A DNA stretch of 64,000 nt from Halotalea alkalilenta. GTDB lineage: Bacteria > Pseudomonadota > Gammaproteobacteria > Pseudomonadales > Halomonadaceae. A model generated the notes under the pieces. That model did no database searches. It had not been told where the DNA came from and was given only the letters and a program-made list of their open reading frames with translations. The position numbers and the translations under genes were made by a program. The stretch spans positions 3,224,001 through 3,288,000 of the forward strand of contig NZ_CP015243.1 of assembly GCF_001648175.1 (NCBI RefSeq), in the 5' to 3' direction. This document shows, piece after piece, positions 30,486 to 41,821 of the stretch; the first letter of the stretch is position 1, and every line of letters begins with the position of its first letter.

Positions 30486-32336
<1,851 letters not shown>

Positions 32337-32595
32337 AGAAACCTATCTCGACGAAGAAAAATGGAAACACCCGAACGCTCGTACGTACATCACCAGGAAG
32401 AGAGCCGGGAGCGCCGAACGACGAAGTATAGCGTATCGACTCGCCGGGCGCCCGGCCTCGCTGCGCCCTCGGTTTGAATCCTGAATCGGGTGTGCTAGAT
32501 TGGCCAGTTAAATTTCGAAAGCATCAAGGCTTTCATCTTCTGCCCGCCTAGATGGGGGCCAGTATGCTGAATTCAAGCCCGGACCAGCCAACGCC

Positions 32596-34461
32596 TCACC
32601 CAGGCCCTGCGTTCAACACGCCGATCAGCTCCCACAAACGCTTCTTTTCCTCCACGGCGAGCGTTTCGCCGCGCTGGCTGCGCGCCAGCAGCTCACGATA
32701 CTCCTCCTCGGGAGAAAGTCGCTCGCGCCTGCGCTCGAACAGCTCGACCAGCGCCTTGAGCTCGGCCTCCCGCGCCTGCGCAGGGATCATCGGCTCGCGG
32801 CGCATCAGCGCTTCGAGCTGCCGCCCCCGCTCACTGCCGTAGAAGTGCGCAAGAATCACCTGCGACGAGCGATAGCCTCCGGCACGCAACAGTCGTGCCA
32901 CTTCCTGCAGCAGCACGCCATGTTCGTCGTCGGGACACCACCCCTCACCCTCGGGCAGCATGCCGACCAAGGTCGGCGCATGCAGCAGCAGATGCAGCGC
33001 ACGCAGGCTGAGCGGCACCGAACCCCGGCGCCCAGCGGCAGTGGCGCGCGCCGACGAGACCGGCGCCCTCTCCCACTGCGCCTCGTCGCCCGCTTGGCCT
33101 GCCGGCTCGAACTGCGTCATCGCTGGATCGGCACGCTTGGCCGCGGGCGCCGCGAAACGCTCGAGCTGCTCCATTTCGACTCCGCTACGGTTGGCGAGTT
33201 CACGCATCAAAAGCGAGCGCAGCAAACCTTCCGGGAGCAAGCGCAGACGCTCGAGCACTCTGCTGACGAAACGTTCACGCCCTTCGACCCGCTTTAGATC
33301 CAGTCCTTCGCGCGCCTGATCGAAAAGAAACTCCGATAGCGGGCTGGCGCATTCGATACGCGCCTCGAATGCCTCCCGGCCTTCGCTGCGCACTAGTGAA
33401 TCAGGATCCTCTCGCTCGGGCAGGAACAAAAAACGCGCCTGGCGCCCATCGATCATCACCGGTAAAGCGACCTCGAGCGCACGCCGCGCAGCGCGGCGCC
33501 CAGCGTCGTCGCCGTCGAAACAGAACACCACCTCGTCCACCAAGCGGTAGAGCCTTTTGAGATGACCCTCAGTGACCGCGGTACCAAGCGTCGCCACGGC
33601 ATTACTGATGCCGTGCTGGGCGAGCGCGACCACGTCCATGTAGCCCTCGACCACCACGAGGCGCTCGAGCCGCGCCCCGCCGCGCCGGGCCTCGAACAGC
33701 CCGTAGAGCTCTCGCCCCTTGTGGAATACCGGCGTCTCGGGAGAGTTGAGATACTTGGGCTTGGCATCGCCCAGCACCCGCCCGCCAAAACCGAGCGTAC
33801 GCCCTTTCCAATCGCGGATCGGAAAGATCACCCGATCACGGAAACGGTCGTAGGTACGCCCGGTCTTCTCATGCTGGACCAGCAGACCGTATTCGGCCTG
33901 TACCGCCTCGCTCACACCGTGCTCGGCGAGGTGGTGCTTCAGCGCATCCCAGCTTTCAGGGGCGAAGCCGATGGCGAAAGCATCGATGATCGAGGCATCG
34001 AGCCCCCGGCCATCGAGATAACGCCGCGCGTGCTCGGCCTCGGGCGCGCCCAGCCGGTGACGAAACCAGTCGCTTGCGAGCTCGAGCAGGTTCGCCCCCT
34101 CCTCGCGCTTGCGCTCGCGCACCTGAGCCTGCTCGCGCTGATGAGGCGAAAGCTGGTCATCCTCGCGTTCGACCTCGACGCCAAGGCGTGCCGCGAGCTG
34201 CTCCACCGCCTCGGGAAAGCGCAGCCGATCGTATTCCATCAAAAAACGCAGCGCATTGCCGTGGGCGCCACAGCCGAAGCAGTGATAGAACTGCTTTTCA
34301 CGGCTGACCGTGAAGGAGGGGGATTTTTCGTCGTGGAAAGGACAGAGTCCGCTGAGATTGCGCCCCGCTTTCTTGAGCGTCACACGCTCGGCGACCAGTT
34401 CGGCGATATCGGTACGCGCCAGCAGATCATCGATGAAGCGCTGGGAAATCTGTCCGGCCAT
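32596..34461 (-). CDS. dnaG: DNA primase
   Basis: A 621-residue primase. The CHC2 zinc-binding domain has ligands C40, H43, C61 and C64 (SGLCPFHDEK, FYHCFGCGAHG), followed by the TOPRIM catalytic core (VVVEGYMDV, FCFDGDDAGRRAA) and a C-terminal helicase-binding domain. The MAGQISQRF start at 34461 is chosen over an ATG 24 bases upstream because it matches the conserved N-terminus. It lies between rpsU and rpoD in the classical macromolecular-synthesis order; the 259 bases to rpoD show no gene. Confidence 0.95.
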   Translation of the reverse strand: MAGQISQRFIDDLLARTDIAELVAERVTLKKAGRNLSGLCPFHDEKSPSFTVSREKQFYHCFGCGAHGNALRFLMEYDRLRFPEAVEQLAARLGVEVEREDDQLSPHQREQAQVRERKREEGANLLELASDWFRHRLGAPEAEHARRYLDGRGLDASIIDAFAIGFAPESWDALKHHLAEHGVSEAVQAEYGLLVQHEKTGRTYDRFRDRVIFPIRDWKGRTLGFGGRVLGDAKPKYLNSPETPVFHKGRELYGLFEARRGGARLERLVVVEGYMDVVALAQHGISNAVATLGTAVTEGHLKRLYRLVDEVVFCFDGDDAGRRAARRALEVALPVMIDGRQARFLFLPEREDPDSLVRSEGREAFEARIECASPLSEFLFDQAREGLDLKRVEGRERFVSRVLERLRLLPEGLLRSLLMRELANRSGVEMEQLERFAAPAAKRADPAMTQFEPAGQAGDEAQWERAPVSSARATAAGRRGSVPLSLRALHLLLHAPTLVGMLPEGEGWCPDDEHGVLLQEVARLLRAGGYRSSQVILAHFYGSERGRQLEALMRREPMIPAQAREAELKALVELFERRRERLSPEEEYRELLARSQRGETLAVEEKKRLWELIGVLNAGPG

Positions 34462-34604
34462 GAGCTTCCCCACTGGGCAATCCACGATCGCCGCGCGTCA
34501 AAGCGGCACCACTTTCGCCCACGACAGCGACAAACACGAACGGCCGCCCTGGGGCGACCGTTCGAAACCCTCTGGAAGCGGCGGGCAACCGCTCCGGGTA
34601 CGGA

Positions 34605-34820
34605 TCAATACAGACGTTCGAAACGCTTGCGCTCGCGCTGCAGCTTCTTAGCGTGACGCTTCACGGCAGCCGCTGCTTTGCGCTTGCGCTCAGAAGTCGG
34701 CTTTTCGTAGTGCTCGCGACGGCGAACTTCGGAAAGAACACCAGCTTTTTCGCAAGAGCGCTTGAAGCGACGCAGAGCGACGTCGAACGGCTCGTTGTCA
34801 CGTACTTTAACGGAAGGCAT
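34605..34820 (-). CDS. rpsU: 30S ribosomal protein S21
   Basis: A 71-residue basic protein beginning [21 protein letters not shown] and ending in the arginine/lysine-rich [10 protein letters not shown] tail, the same length as E. coli S21. First gene of the rpsU-dnaG-rpoD cluster. Confidence 0.97.
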   Translation of the reverse strand: MPSVKVRDNEPFDVALRRFKRSCEKAGVLSEVRRREHYEKPTSERKRKAAAAVKRHAKKLQRERKRFERLY

Positions 34821-34985
34821 TAAGCGATCACCACCTTAGGGTAAGTCGGTTCATTTCGATCGCATCCGAGAGGAACTCTCTCGACGTCGAGGCTGAAATA
34901 GCGCTCGCCGCCTTGCCCCCTGAACGCGGCCCAGTTACAGAGGTCGGAGATTATAGCGGCGAGGCAATAGCTTTGCAATCAGGCC

Positions 34986-36452
34986 TCAGCTCGCCTTTTC
35001 CTGCGCCAGCAGCGCCTCGCGATCGTCGCGGTGCGTGACCGGATCGCTGCCATCCCAGCACTCGATATTCTTCAAGTCCGGCATGTCGTCGCGGTGGAAA
35101 GTCGGCTCGAGCCCTGCCCTGCGCTGCTTCAAGTAGTGGACCAGCAAGCGCGCCGCGATCCCCGAGAGCGGCAGGATCGCCACCAGGTTGATCAATGCGA
35201 GCAGCGGCATGAACAGATCGGCCATCGCCCACACCATCGAGACCTGCGCCACCGAGCCGAGCAGTACGAACAGCACGACCAGCAGACGAAAGAGCAAGAG
35301 CCAGATGCCGCCGCCGAACATGTACTGGATGTTGGATTCACCATAGTAGTAGTTGCCGATCACCGAGGTGAAGGCGAACAGCAAGATGGCGAAGGTCAGA
35401 TAGTGGACCGCCCAGCCGCCCAACTGCTGCGCCAGCGCCCACTGGGTCAGGCTGGCGCCGGTGGACGCGTCACCGTAGGCATGGTCCGGGCCGGCGAGCA
35501 GGATGATCACCGCGGTCATGGTGCAGATCACCAGGGTGTCGAAGTAGACCCCGAGGGTCTGGACCAAGCCTTGCTTGACCGGGTGGGAAACCGCGGCGGT
35601 GGCGCTGGCATTGGGCACCGACCCCATGCCCGCCTCATTGGAGAAAAGCCCGCGCCGTACCCCCATCATGATCGCGACACCCATCCCGCCGCCGGCGATC
35701 TCGCGCCAGCCGAACGCGTGGGCGACGATGTCGGCGATCACACCGGGCACCCGCTCGAAGTTGAGCGCCACCACCACGGTGCCGATGCCGAGATAGAGCA
35801 GGGCCATCACCGGCACCACGGTTACCGATACCTTCGATATGCTCTGCACCCCGCCGAAGATCACCACCGCGGTGAGCAGTGCCAGCGCAATACCCACTGC
35901 CCAACTCAATGCGACGCTGCCCTGCGGGCCGCCGAACGAGCCCTGCATCGCATCGACGATCGAATTGGCCTGTACCGAGTTGAACACCAGGCCATAGGTG
36001 ACGCTGATCATCAGCGCGAACGACACCGCAAGCCAGCGCCATCCGAGCGCGCGCTGAATGTAGTAGGCCGGCCCGCCGTGGTAGCGGTAGAGGCGGCCGG
36101 ACTTGTACAGCTGACCGAGCGTGGACTCGACGAACGACGTGGCACCGCCGAGCAGCGCCACCATCCACATCCAGAACACCGCGCCGGGTCCGCCCAGCGC
36201 GATCGCCGTTGCGACGCCTGCAATGTTGCCGGTGCCCACCCTCGAGGCGGCGGAGATGGTGAAGGCCTTGAACGAGGAGATCGAGCCCTCCTCCCCTTTG
36301 GTGCGTTCGCCGAGCACACGGAACATTTCGGGGACCATGCGGATCTGCATGCCCCGGCAGACGAAAGTGAGATAGAGCCCACTGAGCACCAGCATGGGAA
36401 TGGCGAGATAGGTCCAAAGCGATCCCGAGAGCGTATCGAGGAGCTCGGTCAT
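34986..36452 (-). CDS. Alanine/glycine:cation symporter (AGCS family)
   Basis: A 488-residue sodium-coupled amino-acid permease with about 11 helices. AGCS signatures include TISAASRVGTGNIAGVATAIALGGPGAVFWMW near residue 65 and GVRRGLFSNEAGMGSVPNASA near residue 265. The C-terminus is a hydrophilic tail (LKQRRAGLEPTFHRDDMPDLKN). An AGGAA ribosome-binding site precedes the ATG. The gene stands between rpsU and the divergent tsaD, which are direct neighbours in many gammaproteobacteria, so it looks like an insertion into the cluster. Confidence 0.9.
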   Translation of the reverse strand: MTELLDTLSGSLWTYLAIPMLVLSGLYLTFVCRGMQIRMVPEMFRVLGERTKGEEGSISSFKAFTISAASRVGTGNIAGVATAIALGGPGAVFWMWMVALLGGATSFVESTLGQLYKSGRLYRYHGGPAYYIQRALGWRWLAVSFALMISVTYGLVFNSVQANSIVDAMQGSFGGPQGSVALSWAVGIALALLTAVVIFGGVQSISKVSVTVVPVMALLYLGIGTVVVALNFERVPGVIADIVAHAFGWREIAGGGMGVAIMMGVRRGLFSNEAGMGSVPNASATAAVSHPVKQGLVQTLGVYFDTLVICTMTAVIILLAGPDHAYGDASTGASLTQWALAQQLGGWAVHYLTFAILLFAFTSVIGNYYYGESNIQYMFGGGIWLLLFRLLVVLFVLLGSVAQVSMVWAMADLFMPLLALINLVAILPLSGIAARLLVHYLKQRRAGLEPTFHRDDMPDLKNIECWDGSDPVTHRDDREALLAQEKAS

Positions 36453-36603
36453 GGAATCGTTCCTAGGCAGTCAACGATGAATGGCCGCGCCCGGACGTAA
36501 GGCCGGACGAGAGAAAGCGGCGCATTCTGCGCGATCGAGAGGAAGACGTCTAACCGCTAAAGGCATAAAATGCCCGGCTTTGACGCCAACAGCGGAGACC
36601 AGC

Positions 36604-37653
36604 ATGCGAGTGCTCGGCATCGAAACCTCGTGCGACGAGACCGGGGTGGCGCTCTACGACACCGAGCGGGGACTGCTCGCGGACGCCCTCTACAGCCAGG
36701 TCGCGATGCATGCCGACTTCGGCGGCGTGGTACCCGAGCTGGCTTCGCGCGACCATGTGCGCCGGCTGCTGCCGCTGATCGAACAGGTACTCGACGAGGC
36801 CGGCATCGGACGCGATGGCATCGACGCGATCGCCTACACTGCGGGGCCGGGACTGATCGGTGCGCTGATGGTCGGCGCCGCCACCGCCCACGGTCTCGCC
36901 CGCGCGCTCGAAGTGCCGGTGCTCGGCGTGCATCACATGGAGGGGCATCTGCTCGCGCCGATGCTCGAGCCCTCCCCTCCCGAGTTTCCCTTCGTCGCGC
37001 TGCTGGTCTCCGGTGGGCATACCCAGCTGATCGACGTCACCGCCCTGGGCGACTACCGGCTGCTCGGCGAATCGGTTGACGACGCCGCCGGCGAAGCTTT
37101 CGACAAGGTCGCCAAGATGCTCGGCCTGAGCTATCCCGGCGGCCCGGCCGTGGCTGAGCTCGCCAACCGCGGAGACCCAACGCGTCTGCGCTTCCCACGG
37201 CCGATGACCGACCGCCCCGGGCTCGATTTCAGCTTCTCCGGACTCAAGACCCACACATTGACCGCGCTGCGCGCGCTAGATGCTGGAGGGGAGCTCGACG
37301 ACCAGGCACGAGCCGACGTCGCCCGCGCCTTCGAAGAGGCAGTGGTCGATACCCTGATCATCAAGTGTCGGCGCGCGCTCGAGCACAGCGCCCGCAGCCG
37401 CCTGGTCGCCGCGGGAGGGGTCAGCGCCAACCGCCGCTTGCGCGAACGCCTCGAGCCCGGCCTGCGCAAGAGCGTGGCGAACGCGCAGGTGTTCTATCCT
37501 CGCGGCAGCTTCTGCACCGACAACGGCGCGATGATCGCCTATGCTGGCGCTCTGCGCCTGGCCGCCGGCGAACACGACCCCGCAGGGCCCAGGCTCACCG
37601 CCCGCTGGCCGCTCGAGAGCCTCGCCGCCCCCGCCAGAGAACGCATCTCGTAG
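36604..37653 (+). CDS. tsaD: tRNA N6-threonylcarbamoyladenosine transferase catalytic subunit TsaD
   Basis: A 349-residue ASKHA-fold enzyme that, with TsaB and TsaE, places threonylcarbamoyl on A37 of ANN-decoding tRNAs. The start is fixed by the conserved [16 protein letters not shown] and a GGAG ribosome-binding site. Metal-binding histidines lie in GVHHMEGHL, and the nucleotide site in [10 protein letters not shown] and [10 protein letters not shown]. The neighbouring split tRNA(CAU) of this window would be one of its substrates. It is the first gene of a tsaD-folB-folK run. Confidence 0.96.
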   Translation: MRVLGIETSCDETGVALYDTERGLLADALYSQVAMHADFGGVVPELASRDHVRRLLPLIEQVLDEAGIGRDGIDAIAYTAGPGLIGALMVGAATAHGLARALEVPVLGVHHMEGHLLAPMLEPSPPEFPFVALLVSGGHTQLIDVTALGDYRLLGESVDDAAGEAFDKVAKMLGLSYPGGPAVAELANRGDPTRLRFPRPMTDRPGLDFSFSGLKTHTLTALRALDAGGELDDQARADVARAFEEAVVDTLIIKCRRALEHSARSRLVAAGGVSANRRLRERLEPGLRKSVANAQVFYPRGSFCTDNGAMIAYAGALRLAAGEHDPAGPRLTARWPLESLAAPARERIS

Positions 37654-37661
37654 GAGCGATT

Positions 37662-38024
37662 ATGGATCGGATATTGATCGAAGGACTCGAGTTCGACGCG
37701 GTGATCGGCGTCTACGATTGGGAGAAGCGCATCCACCAGCGCCTGAGGCTCGATCTCGAACTCGGCTGGGACATCCGCCCCGCCGCCGCTGGCGACGACC
37801 TCTCCCAGACCCTCGACTACGCCGCGATCAGCGAACGGATCACCACCTTCGCCACCAAGCATCACTTCGAGCTGGTCGAAACCTTCGCCGAGCGGATCGC
37901 GACGCTGCTCAAGGAGGACTTCGGCATCGACAGCGTCCGCCTCACCCTGCGCAAACCCGGAGCGGTCGCCAACGCCCAGTCGGTCGGCGTACGCATCGAG
38001 CGCGGTGAGTGGAGCGGCCGATGA
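37662..38024 (+). CDS. folB: Dihydroneopterin aldolase
   Basis: A 120-residue enzyme of folate synthesis that splits dihydroneopterin to 6-hydroxymethyl-dihydropterin and glycolaldehyde. The signature is DRILIEGLEFDAVIGVYDWEK at the N-terminus, with TLDYAAISERI and the ETFAERIA helix. It starts 8 bases after tsaD behind an AGGAG site, and its stop overlaps folK in ATGA, so FolB and FolK, which act consecutively, are translationally coupled. Confidence 0.94.
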   Translation: MDRILIEGLEFDAVIGVYDWEKRIHQRLRLDLELGWDIRPAAAGDDLSQTLDYAAISERITTFATKHHFELVETFAERIATLLKEDFGIDSVRLTLRKPGAVANAQSVGVRIERGEWSGR

Positions 38025-38551
38025 AGGCCGAGGCTCGCTGGGTACTGATCGGCATCGGCACCAACCTGGAGCGCGAGCGCCACGTCTGCCTCGCGTTGGA
38101 CGCGCTCGAGCAGCGCTTCGGCGCGCTCGAGGTATCGAGGGTGTTCGAAAGCGAGCCGGTCGGCTATCGGGGCGGGCACAACTTCTACAACCTGGTCGCA
38201 GGATTCGAAAGCGAGATCGGCGTAGCGGAGCTTTCGGCCTGGACCAAGGCGCTCGAGCATCTTACCGGCCGCCGCCCGGAAGACCCCAAGTACGGGCCGC
38301 GCCGACTCGACCTGGACCTGCTCTGCATCGGCGACCTGGACGGTACCTTCGACGGCGTGGAGCTGCCGCGCGGTGAAATCCTCACCAGCGCCTTCGTCCT
38401 GCGCCCGCTGGGCGAGAGCTTCGCCACGCTGCGCCACCCCCGCGTTGGACAGCGATTCGACACGCTGTGGGGCGAGTTCGACCCTGGCGAACAGCGGCTC
38501 TGGCCGGTCGAGTTCAGCTGGCGCGGTCGCCGGATCTCAAGACCTGACTAG
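38021..38551 (+). CDS. folK: 6-hydroxymethyl-7,8-dihydropterin pyrophosphokinase
   Basis: A 176-residue HPPK that activates the pterin made by FolB for DHPS. The fold is recognisable from LIGIGTNLERERHV, YNLVAGFES and the DPKYGPRRLDLDLL block with the conserved magnesium aspartates. The ATG at 38021 is preferred over a GTG at 38009 because of the 4-base overlap with folB and the conserved N-terminus. It is slightly longer than E. coli FolK (159). It ends 13 bases before convergent cca. Confidence 0.93.
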   Translation: MKAEARWVLIGIGTNLERERHVCLALDALEQRFGALEVSRVFESEPVGYRGGHNFYNLVAGFESEIGVAELSAWTKALEHLTGRRPEDPKYGPRRLDLDLLCIGDLDGTFDGVELPRGEILTSAFVLRPLGESFATLRHPRVGQRFDTLWGEFDPGEQRLWPVEFSWRGRRISRPD

Positions 38552-38564
38552 AGCGCATTGGCGC

Positions 38565-39692
38565 TCAACCGCCCAGCGAGCGGCGTATCGCCTCACCTCG
38601 CGCCTCGCGCAGCCGCGCGCCGATTTCCGCCCCCTTGACCCCTGCGGCCACCAGTTGTCGTGGCGAGACCGCCTGTGCCGCCCTGGCCGCCTCGTCGAGC
38701 CGAGCGAGCGGCAGCCCGGGCGCGGCCAGCTCGATCAGGGCCAGCAGCGGCGCGAGCCGATCAGGGCGACGCCACAAATCGATTCCCTCGCACCACTCGA
38801 GCATCGCCTCGGCGTTCGAATCGACAGCCAGACGAGCAACGCTGAAGCTCAGCAACCGCGCCCGCTCACGGGGAAGGTTGGGCAGCTTGAGCCGCTCGGC
38901 GAGTCTTGCCTGCTCGTCTTCATCGAGATCCAACACCAGTGCGGCCCAGCGATCCTCGACCGCCTCCAGGCCACCCGCCACCACCGCATCAAGCCGCGCC
39001 AGCGCGTCTTCCAACCGGGCTGCAGCGGCGAGTTCGGGGAACCACACCGCCAAGGCGCCACAGCGTTCGAGCAGCGTGAAGTAGGCCGAGGGCGTACGTT
39101 CACCGAGCGCCTTCTCGCTCTCCTTCCATACCCGCTCAGGCACCAGGTGGGCCAGCTCACCCTGCGCCACCATGCTGGCCAGCAGCGCGCCGGTGCGATC
39201 GTCGAGATGAAACCCCAGATGGGCATAGCGGGCGAGGAAGCGCGCGACCCTCAGCACCCTCAGCGGATCTTCCGCGAACGCATCTCCGATATGCCTGAGC
39301 CTGCGCGCGGCGAGGTCGCGCGCGCCACCGAAGGGGTCGACCAAAGAGCCGTCGGCGCTGCGTGCCATCGCGTTGATGGTCAGGTCGCGCCGCTCGAGAT
39401 CCTGCTCGAGCGTCACCTCGGGCGAGGCATGCACGACGAAGCCCGAGTAGCCATGGCCGGATTTGCGCTCGGTCCGCGCCAGCGCGTACTCCTCGTGGGT
39501 TTCCGGGTGGAGGAACACCGGAAAATCGCGCCCGACCGGACGGAACCCGCGAGCGATCATCTCATCGACGGTGGCACCGACCACCACCCAGTCGCGCTCG
39601 ACGAAGGGATATCCGAGCAGTGCATCGCGCACCGCGCCGCCCACCAAGTAGACCTCGAGGCCTTCGGTGGCACGCGCACCGCTCGCACTCAT
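38565..39692 (-). CDS. cca: CCA tRNA nucleotidyltransferase lacking the HD phosphohydrolase motifs
   Basis: A 375-residue class II enzyme that adds or repairs tRNA 3' CCA. The nucleotidyltransferase head is intact: [23 protein letters not shown] (here [10 protein letters not shown]), [21 protein letters not shown] and [11 protein letters not shown]. In E. coli Cca a C-terminal HD domain follows with paired histidines; here the aligned segment ([16 protein letters not shown]..) has none of the HD histidine motifs and the protein is about 37 residues shorter. Only nucleotidyl transfer is therefore expected. The ATG at 39692 overlaps the glpE stop by 4 bases. RNAs in this window already encode CCA. 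Confidence 0.9.
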   Translation of the reverse strand: MSASGARATEGLEVYLVGGAVRDALLGYPFVERDWVVVGATVDEMIARGFRPVGRDFPVFLHPETHEEYALARTERKSGHGYSGFVVHASPEVTLEQDLERRDLTINAMARSADGSLVDPFGGARDLAARRLRHIGDAFAEDPLRVLRVARFLARYAHLGFHLDDRTGALLASMVAQGELAHLVPERVWKESEKALGERTPSAYFTLLERCGALAVWFPELAAAARLEDALARLDAVVAGGLEAVEDRWAALVLDLDEDEQARLAERLKLPNLPRERARLLSFSVARLAVDSNAEAMLEWCEGIDLWRRPDRLAPLLALIELAAPGLPLARLDEAARAAQAVSPRQLVAAGVKGAEIGARLREARGEAIRRSLGG

Positions 39693-40009
39693 GACGCGAC
39701 TCGGTCGGGATACTCCGCCTGCCAAGCGGTGAAACCGCCATCGAGACTGTGGACCTCGGCGAAACCCTGGCTGGAAAGCCAGCCAGCGGCGCCCTGGCTC
39801 GAATTGCCGTGATAGCAGATCACCACCAGCGCCGCCGCTTTGTCGGCCTGGTCGAGAAAATCACCGAGATTGAGATTGTCGAGCCGCGTGCTGCCAGGCA
39901 AATGACCCGATGCGAAACTCATCGGGTCGCGGATATCGACCAGGGTCACCGCCCGGGATTCGTCGAGCCAGCTTGCCAAGGTAGCGATATCGAGACGGGA
40001 AAAACTCAT
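39689..40009 (-). CDS. glpE: Thiosulfate sulfurtransferase GlpE (rhodanese)
   Basis: A 106-residue single-domain rhodanese that moves sulfane sulfur from thiosulfate to cyanide or thiols. The active-site loop CYHGNSS with catalytic C65 is the GlpE form, and [16 protein letters not shown] is the usual substrate-binding block. Both ends overlap neighbours by 4 bases (apaH upstream, cca downstream), so ksgA-apaH-glpE-cca reads as one translationally coupled run. Confidence 0.92.
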   Translation of the reverse strand: MSFSRLDIATLASWLDESRAVTLVDIRDPMSFASGHLPGSTRLDNLNLGDFLDQADKAAALVVICYHGNSSQGAAGWLSSQGFAEVHSLDGGFTAWQAEYPDRVAS

Positions 40010-40857
40010 CGGCGAGACTCCGAGAGAGGGGTGGACGAGGAACCCTGGCTGCCGGTCGGCACCGCGATACGCTTACCGCTCTCGAGATCCAGTGCGGTCA
40101 GCGAGCGGCCCCAAACGCAGCCGGTATCGAGCGCCTCGCAGGCGATCCGCGCGTCTGGCACAGCGCCTTCGAGCGCCGCCCAGTGGCCGAACAGCACCCG
40201 CAGGTTATCCTCTCGAGGATACTGAAACCACGCCATGAAGCCTGGAGGAGCGGCATCGAGCCCCTCCTTGGCGGCGAAATCGAGCACGCCGCCCTCGGTA
40301 ATGAATCGCATCCGGGTGAAGACGTTGACGATCGCCCGCAGCCGCTCCCAGCCGGTCAGGGACTCATCGAAGCCGGCGGGCTGATTACCGTAGAGCCGAC
40401 CCATGAACTCGATCCAGCGCGGCCCGCGCAGCACCGCCTCCACCTCACAGGCCAAGCGGCGCGCGGTGTCGAGCGACCACTGCGGCGGCAGCCCGGCATG
40501 CACCATGCAAAGCGGCTGCCCCGAACGCTCCTCGCAGACCAGCAGAGGACGTCGGCGCAGCCAGTCGAGCAGTTGGTCGCGATCGGGAGCATCGAGGATC
40601 TCATCGAGCGTATCCGAGCGCTTGAGGGACTGCGCGCCGGCCGCCACCGCGAGCAGGTGGAGATCGTGGTTGCCCAGCACCACCTGCGCGTCCAGGTCGC
40701 GGGCGAGACGAAGGCAGGCGAGCGAGCGCGGACCGCGATTGACCAGGTCACCGACCAGCCACAGACGATCTCTCCCCGTCTGGAAGTCGAGCCGAGAAAG
40801 CAGCACTTCGAACTCGTCACAGCAGCCATGCAGGTCGCCGATCACGTAGGTGCTCAC
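40006..40857 (-). CDS. apaH: Bis(5'-nucleosyl)-tetraphosphatase, symmetrical
   Basis: A 283-residue metallophosphatase that splits Ap4A into two ADP and also removes Np4 caps from RNA. The phosphoesterase motifs are in order: YVIGDLHGCCDEFE, LVGDLVNRGPRSL, VLGNHDLHLL and MVHAGLPP. Length equals the E. coli enzyme (about 280). It overlaps ksgA (upstream) and glpE (downstream) by 4 bases each. The usual apaG between ksgA and apaH is absent here. Confidence 0.95.
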   Translation of the reverse strand: MSTYVIGDLHGCCDEFEVLLSRLDFQTGRDRLWLVGDLVNRGPRSLACLRLARDLDAQVVLGNHDLHLLAVAAGAQSLKRSDTLDEILDAPDRDQLLDWLRRRPLLVCEERSGQPLCMVHAGLPPQWSLDTARRLACEVEAVLRGPRWIEFMGRLYGNQPAGFDESLTGWERLRAIVNVFTRMRFITEGGVLDFAAKEGLDAAPPGFMAWFQYPREDNLRVLFGHWAALEGAVPDARIACEALDTGCVWGRSLTALDLESGKRIAVPTGSQGSSSTPLSESRR

Positions 40858-41693
40858 GCCGGCGGCTCCCCGCGGTCGCGATGCCAGCGGTTGGCCAGAC
40901 GCACGAACTCCTCGAGGCTCACCGTCTCCGGCCGCCGTCCGGGATCGACGCCGAGCTCCGTGAGCGTATCGGCGTCGAGCCAGCCCTTGAGATTGTTGCG
41001 CAGCGTCTTGCGCCGCTGGGAGAACGACTGGCGCACCAGCGCGGCCAGCGCTTCGGCATCGTCGACCGGATGAGGCGGCGTCTCATGGGGCACCAGGCGC
41101 ACGATCATCGAGTCGACCTTGGGGCGCGGCACGAAGGCCTCGGGCGGCACCACGAACAGCGACTCGACTCGGCAGTGGTACTGTGCCATGACCGAGAGCC
41201 GCCCCCACTGCCCCGACCCCGGCGTAGCGGCAAGCCGCTCGACCACCTCTTTTTGCAGCATGAAGTGCATGTCGAAGATCGACCCACGCGCCGCGAGCAG
41301 ATGGAAGATCAGCGGAGTGGAGATGTTGTAGGGCAGATTGCCGACCACCCGCAGCGGCACCCCCTCCCCCTTCAGCGCCGCGAAGTCGAAGGCGAGCGCA
41401 TCGGCCTGGTGGACGCGAAATCCCGGATAGTTGAAGAACTGGGTACGCAATCCCGGCACCAGGTCACGGTCGAGCTCGATCGCATCGAGCTCGCCGACCG
41501 CATCGAGCAGCAGTTCGGTGATCGCACCCTGACCGGGTCCGATCTCCACCACGCGCTCGCCGGGACGCGGACGAATGGCACGGACGATTCGGGAGATCAC
41601 CCCGCTGTCGCGGAGGAAGTTCTGACCGAAGCGCTTGCGCGCCCGGTGCCCACCGGTAGGCAGGGGGTCGACGCCGGGGACTGGTCTGGACAT
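40854..41693 (-). CDS. ksgA: 16S rRNA dimethyladenosine transferase
   Basis: A 279-residue methyltransferase (RsmA) that dimethylates two adjacent adenosines near the 16S 3' end. The SAM site is VVEIGPGQGAITELLL, preceded by the conserved RKRFGQNFLRD, and catalytic NLPYNIS follows. The ATG at 41693 gives the natural N-terminus; a frame extension to 41756 runs through a terminator and is rejected. It overlaps apaH by 4 bases. In E. coli pdxA separates surA from ksgA; here a terminator does, so ksgA needs its own promoter. Confidence 0.95.
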   Translation of the reverse strand: MSRPVPGVDPLPTGGHRARKRFGQNFLRDSGVISRIVRAIRPRPGERVVEIGPGQGAITELLLDAVGELDAIELDRDLVPGLRTQFFNYPGFRVHQADALAFDFAALKGEGVPLRVVGNLPYNISTPLIFHLLAARGSIFDMHFMLQKEVVERLAATPGSGQWGRLSVMAQYHCRVESLFVVPPEAFVPRPKVDSMIVRLVPHETPPHPVDDAEALAALVRQSFSQRRKTLRNNLKGWLDADTLTELGVDPGRRPETVSLEEFVRLANRWHRDRGEPPA

Positions 41694-41742
41694 GACGGAT
41701 TCCGATCGAGCTGATCGCCGTGCCACGCGGGCACGGCGGATG

Positions 41743-41778
41743 AAAAAAAACGACACCCGCCGATCGGCGGGTGTCGTT
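41743..41778 (-). terminator. Intrinsic terminator after surA
   Basis: On the minus strand: AACGACACCCGC / GCGGGTGTCGTT, a 12-bp stem with a CGATCG loop, followed by a run of eight T in total. It isolates lptD-surA from ksgA-apaH-glpE-cca. Confidence 0.88.
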
Positions 41779-41821
41779 GAGTTTACCTCATTCGGGCGAC
41801 GGCGTCGGTGTCGCCCGCGAG

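Noticed and set aside
35031..36500. A 489-codon frame antisense to the AGCS symporter
   Set aside because: It is rich in His/Arg/Gly/Asp runs with no fold; a shadow of a membrane-protein gene.
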